Of a stretch of 9,574 bases of DNA, positions 6,244-9,574 are shown piece by piece (the stretch's first letter is position 1; each line of letters begins with the position of its first letter). The notes under the pieces are model-generated. The model saw only the letters and a program-made list of their open reading frames with translations. It was not told the DNA's origin and did no database searches. Origin of the DNA: an uncultured Ruminococcus sp. (GTDB lineage Bacteria; Bacillota; Clostridia; Oscillospirales; Ruminococcaceae); NCBI GenBank assembly GCA_947173865.1, contig CAMWGS010000058.1, positions 1-9,574 on the forward strand, in the 5' to 3' direction. A program made the translations under genes and the position numbers.

Positions 6244-8163
6244 TTATGGATTTACATAGTCAAGCGGATTCTGCTGAACTCCGTTTACACGTACTTCAAA
6301 GTGAAGGTGAGCACCTGTAGACCAGCCTGTTGAACCGACTGTACCTATAACGTCACCCTGCTGAACATAGTCACCGACTGAAACAGAAACAGATGTCATA
6401 TGTCCGTAGAGAGTGGAGTAAGTACCGTCATGCTGTATTATTACATAGTTTCCGTAACCACCGCCACAGCCACAGCTTGAAGTTTTAGCGTAGTTGTGAG
6501 TGCATGAATTGCTTACATATGTAACTGTACCTGCTTTTGAAGCACATACAGAAGCACCCATTATACCTGCGTCGCCTATGTCAATGCCCTTGTGCTGAGT
6601 TCCCCAACGCTGAGCAAACGGACTTGATATGTAATAAAATTTTGGTGTAGGCCATATAAAGCCTGACGAGGAAGGTTTGGCAACAGTAGTAGTTGTGGTA
6701 GTAGTTGTAGCTGTTGTAGTTGCACTTGTCTGAGTAGTTGTAGTATTGGTTGTTGAAACTGTAGTTGAAGTTGTTGAAGAAGTTGTCTGAACGGTATCGG
6801 GTGCATCAGTATTAAAGATAGTAGTTGTCGCAGTTGTGGCTGTTGTTACAGGAACGGCAACAGTAGTAGTTACGGTAGTTGTAACGATAGTAGTTGTTGT
6901 CTGCTGTGCTGCAATTTCTGCCTGCCTTGAAGCTTCCTGTCTTTCAGCCTCTCTTGAAGCCTCTTGTCTTTCAGCTTCTCTTGAAGCTTCTTGTCTTTCG
7001 GTCTCTCTTGAAGCTTCCTGTCTCTCAGCTTCTCTTGAAGCCTCTTGTCTCTCAGCTTCTCTTGAAGCTTCCTGTCTTTCAGCCTCTCGTGAAGCTTCCT
7101 GCTGTCTTTCGACTTCTCTTGAAGCTTCTTGTCTTTCGGCTTCTCTCGATGCTTCTTCCCTTGATGCTTCCTGTCTGGAGGCTTCTTCTCTTGAAGCAGC
7201 TTCTATTGATGCAGCCTGTCTTGAAGCTTCTTCGGCAGCCGCTTTTCTTTCGGCTTCCTGTCTTTCAGCCTCTAAACGTGCGGCTTCCTGTTCGGCTGCA
7301 ATGCGTCGCTGTTCTTCTTCATAACGTCTCTGTGCTTCTTCTGCGTGCTTTCTGATTTCTTCCTGAATGATTGCTTCTTCTGCATCAAGTGAATCAAGAT
7401 ACTGCTGTGTTTCTTCTTTTGACTGGTCAAGACGCTGTTGTTCGAGCTGAATTCTGTCTATTACTTCCTGTGTCTGTTCCATTTTGGTGTTAAGCTGGAG
7501 AATTTCGTCAGCCTTTTCACTGACCTTTTTTTCCTGTTCACTGAGCTTTGCTTCAAGAGAAAGTTTTTCTGTTTCAAGGTCTTTCTTTGACTTTTCAAGT
7601 GCGTCAATCTCGTCAAGGAGTTTGTTTATAAGTTCCTCGTCATAGGAAGCAATTCTGTTTACCATTTCAACTCTTGACATTATGTCATAAAAACTTGCCG
7701 AGCCGAGAACAACGGAAGCAAGGTTTTCATTTCCTGAAACGTACATTGTACATAAACGCTGTTTAAAGAGTTCGATGTTACTGTTTATAAGTTCCTGCTG
7801 AATACCTATGTCTGAATCAAGATGATTTATATTTGACTCTGTTTTTGCTATATCTTCATTGAGTTTATCAAGTTCGTTATTAAGCAGATAGATATTTTGC
7901 TGAATCAGATAAATCTGTTCCGAGAGGGTTTCCTGATATGCTTTTTCATTGTTCTTGTTACCCTCAAGTGAATTTATCTGTGATTCGTATTCGGCAATTC
8001 TGGCTTCGTTTGCTCTTCTTTCCTCCTGAATTTCAGCGATTGTTTTGGCTGAAACGTCATTTTGGTTATCTTCTGATGTCGGATAGCCTGTGACAATTCC
8101 TGCTGCAAAAGCAGAACAGGTCATAAAGGTAAGAATTTTTTTAACTATGATTAACTTTTTCAT
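6244..8163 (-). CDS. M23 peptidoglycan endopeptidase with PcsB/CwlO-like coiled coil and expanded repeat linker
   Basis: A secreted 639-residue cell-wall hydrolase. An N-terminal signal peptide (about 1-27) is followed by a long coiled coil (about 40-310) of the PcsB/CwlO/EnvC kind. This includes the conserved helical-hairpin region LCTMYVSGNENLASVVLGSA (137-156), which in relatives mediates control by FtsEX. Then come the 9-residue repeats (342-414), a Thr-rich linker (422-494) and a C-terminal LytM/M23 zinc metallopeptidase domain (about 503-639). Zinc and catalytic residues are intact: H524 and D528 (HKGID), H588 (GHM), and H619 and H621 (HLH). Four Cys (540, 554, 564, 566) surround a Gly-rich loop. 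The domain would cut peptide cross-bridges. The gene is 47 nt downstream of a paralog in the same orientation. No other ATG, GTG or TTG lies in frame just upstream, so ATG8163 is chosen although the Shine-Dalgarno is 24 nt away across a hairpin. Only the linker distinguishes it strongly from its neighbour. Confidence 0.93.
   Translation of the reverse strand: MKKLIIVKKILTFMTCSAFAAGIVTGYPTSEDNQNDVSAKTIAEIQEERRANEARIAEYESQINSLEGNKNNEKAYQETLSEQIYLIQQNIYLLNNELDKLNEDIAKTESNINHLDSDIGIQQELINSNIELFKQRLCTMYVSGNENLASVVLGSASFYDIMSRVEMVNRIASYDEELINKLLDEIDALEKSKKDLETEKLSLEAKLSEQEKKVSEKADEILQLNTKMEQTQEVIDRIQLEQQRLDQSKEETQQYLDSLDAEEAIIQEEIRKHAEEAQRRYEEEQRRIAAEQEAARLEAERQEAERKAAAEEASRQAASIEAASREEASRQEASREEASREAERQEASREVERQQEASREAERQEASREAERQEASREAERQEASRETERQEASREAERQEASREAERQEASRQAEIAAQQTTTTIVTTTVTTTVAVPVTTATTATTTIFNTDAPDTVQTTSSTTSTTVSTTNTTTTQTSATTTATTTTTTTTVAKPSSSGFIWPTPKFYYISSPFAQRWGTQHKGIDIGDAGIMGASVCASKAGTVTYVSNSCTHNYAKTSSCGCGGGYGNYVIIQHDGTYSTLYGHMTSVSVSVGDYVQQGDVIGTVGSTGWSTGAHLHFEVRVNGVQQNPLDYVNP
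6682..6900 (-). repeat. Thr-rich low-complexity linker of the long M23 peptidase
   Basis: About 73 codons (residues 422-494) that are mostly Thr with some Val, Ala and Ser. The DNA is a GTAGTTGT-like simple sequence on the plus strand. It joins the repeat helix to the catalytic domain. Thr-rich linkers in Gram-positive surface proteins are often extended and can be O-glycosylated. The adjacent M23 paralog has none. Confidence 0.85.
6922..7140 (-). repeat. Eight in-frame 27-bp tandem repeats (AERQEASRE)
   Basis: Eight units encode residues 342-414 with consensus AERQEASRE. The second unit has one extra Gln (10 residues), the first position varies among Ala, Val and Thr, and the last unit ends in Gln. 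Degenerate precursors (EEASR, QEASR) extend toward residue 312. Codons vary between GCC and GCT and between AGA and CGA, so the array is not a single recent expansion. Nine residues equal 2.5 helical turns, so it is probably a straight charged helix rather than a heptad coiled coil. Confidence 0.9.
7991..8042 (-). repeat. 52-bp direct repeat, copy in the long M23 gene
   Basis: Exactly identical over 52 bases to 9472-9523. It covers 16 whole codons (IAEIQEERRANEARIA) plus partial codons at each end. All synonymous positions are identical, unlike the flanking parts of the two paralogous genes. Confidence 0.9.
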
Positions 8164-8195
8164 TTTAAGCGGCAGTCGAAACTGCTGCCTCCTTT
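8164..8195 (-). promoter_or_regulatory. Distant Shine-Dalgarno with UUCG-loop hairpin before the long M23 gene
   Basis: On the minus strand a strong AAAGGAGG (8195-8188) is 24 nt from the ATG at 8163, beyond usual spacing. In the gap GCAGT (8185-8181), the loop TTCG (8180-8177) and ACTGC (8176-8172) form a 5-bp UUCG-tetraloop hairpin. It can be extended by two GC pairs beyond an A-C mismatch, though that extension would touch the last base of the Shine-Dalgarno. With the 5-bp hairpin folded out, 10 nt remain before the ATG. An in-frame CTG at 8175 is the only other start-like codon. Confidence 0.55.
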
Positions 8196-8210
8196 CATAA
8201 AAAACTGATT

Positions 8211-9574
8211 TTACGGACTGACGTAATCAAGCGGATTTTCAGCATATCCGTCTACACGTACTTCAAAGTGAAGATGTGGACCTGTTGACCAGCCTGTAGA
8301 GCCGACTGCTCCTATAACCTGCCCCTGTTCAACGTAGTCACCTGCCGAAACAGATGCATATGACATATGTGCATATATGGTTGAATAAGTGCCGTCGTGG
8401 GAGATGATAACGTAATTTCCGAAACCACCGCCACAACCGCAGTCGTCCTCTTTTCCGTAATCGTGGTCACATGAATTATTTACCGATATAACAATACCGT
8501 CTCTTGCAGCACATACCGCACCACCCTGAATACCGGCATCGCCTATATCTATTCCCCTGTGTTCAGTTCCCCATCTTTCGCCATAAAGACTTGTTATATA
8601 GTAGAAGTTGGGAGTAGGCCATATGAAATCCTGTTCAGACGGTGGGGGAATGGATTCAGGCTGAGGAACTTTCTGCTCTAACCATTGATTATAGATATTT
8701 TCCTGTTCCTGCTGTTTCCGCCTGTTTTCTTCCTCCTGTCGCTGAATTTCTTCCTGCTGACGACGAAGTTCTTCTTGTTTTCTGCGTTGTTCTTCTTCGT
8801 ATCGTTTCTGAGCCTCTTCAGCCTTGCGACGAATTTCCTCCTGAATTTCAAGCTCCTGTTTGTCGAGTTCACTGAGCAGTGATTCGGCATCTTCCTTTGA
8901 ACGCTGAATTTTTGCCTGCTGTGCGTTTATCTGTTCAATAACCGCCTGTGACTGACTCATTTTTTCGTTAAGGGATTGGATTTCGGAAGTTTTTTCGGTC
9001 TTTTTTATTTCCTGTTCGGAAAGTTTGGATTCAAGACTTTGTTTTTCTGCCTCAAGGTCATTTCTGTCTTTTTCGAGACTGTCAATATCATCAAGAATAT
9101 TATTTATAAGTTTTTCGTCATATTCTGCCATATTGTTTACGACTTTTACTCTTGTCATCATGTCATAAAAACTTGATGAGCCAAGCAGTACGGAGATAAG
9201 ATTGTCATTACTTCCCGTCATATACATAGTGCAGAGACGCTTTTTGAAAAGTTCTATGCTTTCGTCAATCTGTCGTTGTCTTTCTGTGATGCTGTAATTC
9301 AGAAATCTGATATTTTCGTCCGCACTTGTTATGTCACTGCTGAGTTTGTCGAGTTCCTGATTAAGAAGTGATATATTTTCCTGAATCAGTGAAATCTGTT
9401 CGGAAAGAGCTTCTTGGAAAGCCTTTTCATTTAACATATTGTCACCGAGTTCCGACATTTGTCTTTCATACTCGGCAATTCTGGCTTCGTTTGCTCTTCT
9501 TTCCTCCTGAATTTCAGCGATTGGCTTTGCGGAAAGTTTTTTGTTTTCCGACTGAAAGGGGAATGATGTAACAA
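8211..9574 (-). CDS. M23 peptidoglycan endopeptidase with PcsB/CwlO-like coiled coil (5' end outside window)
   Basis: A secreted wall hydrolase, paralogous to the next gene downstream. The frame stays open from the stop at 8213-8211 to the right edge, giving 453 visible residues. The ATG at 9458 is internal, because the 38 codons before it (ending ARIAEYERQ) align with residues 24-62 of the paralog, including an exact 52-bp match. By that alignment about 23 residues, most of the signal peptide, lie beyond the edge. Counting from M9458, a coiled coil (about 1-255) contains LCTMYMTGSNDN (75-86) and is followed by a Lys/Arg/Gln/Glu-rich helix and a short Pro linker (about 262-278). The LytM/M23 domain has H300, D304 (HRGID), H364 (AHM), H396 and H398 (HLH). 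The same four-Cys loop is present (316, 330, 340, 342). It is probably cotranscribed with the downstream paralog and plausibly with ftsEX upstream (inference). Confidence 0.92.
   Translation of the reverse strand, partial: VTSFPFQSENKKLSAKPIAEIQEERRANEARIAEYERQMSELGDNMLNEKAFQEALSEQISLIQENISLLNQELDKLSSDITSADENIRFLNYSITERQRQIDESIELFKKRLCTMYMTGSNDNLISVLLGSSSFYDMMTRVKVVNNMAEYDEKLINNILDDIDSLEKDRNDLEAEKQSLESKLSEQEIKKTEKTSEIQSLNEKMSQSQAVIEQINAQQAKIQRSKEDAESLLSELDKQELEIQEEIRRKAEEAQKRYEEEQRRKQEELRRQQEEIQRQEEENRRKQQEQENIYNQWLEQKVPQPESIPPPSEQDFIWPTPNFYYITSLYGERWGTEHRGIDIGDAGIQGGAVCAARDGIVISVNNSCDHDYGKEDDCGCGGGFGNYVIISHDGTYSTIYAHMSYASVSAGDYVEQGQVIGAVGSTGWSTGPHLHFEVRVDGYAENPLDYVSP
9472..9523 (-). repeat. 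52-bp direct repeat, copy in the partial M23 gene
   Basis: Exact match to 7991-8042 in the same frame and orientation. It lies close to the window edge, just after the predicted signal peptide region, and supports extending this gene's reading frame past the internal ATG at 9458. Confidence 0.9.

Noticed and set aside
6922..7140. Possible CRISPR-like or other non-coding repeat array
   Set aside because: Units are contiguous with no spacers, are in frame, and encode a regular peptide repeat inside a gene.
6836..7324. Long plus-strand open frame rich in LEASCLSAS repeats, antisense to the M23 linker
   Set aside because: It is the mirror of the 27-bp repeats and the Thr-rich linker. The minus-strand frame has a signal peptide, coiled coil and intact catalytic domain, and nothing in the antisense frame looks like a real protein.
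9456..9458. ATG at 9458 as the start of the partial M23 gene
   Set aside because: The frame stays open for 38 more codons that match the paralog, and starting here would remove the signal peptide from a secreted enzyme.

Overview
The window looks like chromosomal DNA of a low-to-moderate GC Gram-positive anaerobe, most likely a Ruminococcus-like member of the Clostridia (Oscillospiraceae). This rests on strong AAGGAG-type ribosome binding sites, a clostridial-type class A penicillin-binding protein with a C-terminal Cys motif and Ser/Asn/Gly tail, Thr-rich linkers, and an M23-M23-S41 peptidase cluster. The genus is an inference. No RNA gene, CRISPR array, IS element or integrase is visible.

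Plus-strand half (1-5017). A small 133-residue protein (65-466) resembles a stand-alone domain seen at the N terminus of some restriction-type proteins. It is followed by a structured 99-nt spacer, then a bifunctional class A PBP (566-3163) that polymerises and cross-links peptidoglycan. The PBP ends in a low-complexity tail containing six 18-bp repeats. After a 12-bp hairpin come a THUMP-domain RNA methyltransferase of the RlmL/YpsC family (3244-4359) and, one base later, a ComF-family phosphoribosyltransferase-like protein (4361-5017). These two are probably translationally coupled.

Minus-strand half (9574-5039). Transcription enters from beyond the right edge. The first gene is an M23 peptidase (PcsB/CwlO/EnvC type) whose coding region runs off the window at 9574; the ATG at 9458 is internal. 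Then comes a paralogous M23 peptidase (8163-6244) with a greatly expanded linker made of 27-bp repeats plus a Thr-rich segment. Last is an S41 C-terminal processing peptidase (6184-5039). In many Firmicutes such genes lie beside ftsE-ftsX, so those genes are the likely upstream neighbours (inference). The two halves converge on a shared bidirectional terminator at 5018-5040. The common theme is cell-wall synthesis (PBP) and cell-wall remodelling at division (M23 plus S41), with two housekeeping RNA/PRTase genes between.

The most unusual signals are regulatory. Two genes, the PBP and the long M23 peptidase, have a good Shine-Dalgarno sequence 24-33 nt from the ATG, which is too far for normal initiation. 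In each the intervening RNA can fold into a hairpin that would reduce the effective spacing to about 10-13 nt. The second theme is rapid linker evolution between the two M23 paralogs, set against a 52-bp stretch of exact nucleotide identity in their N-terminal coiled coils. I see no clear new multi-gene system.
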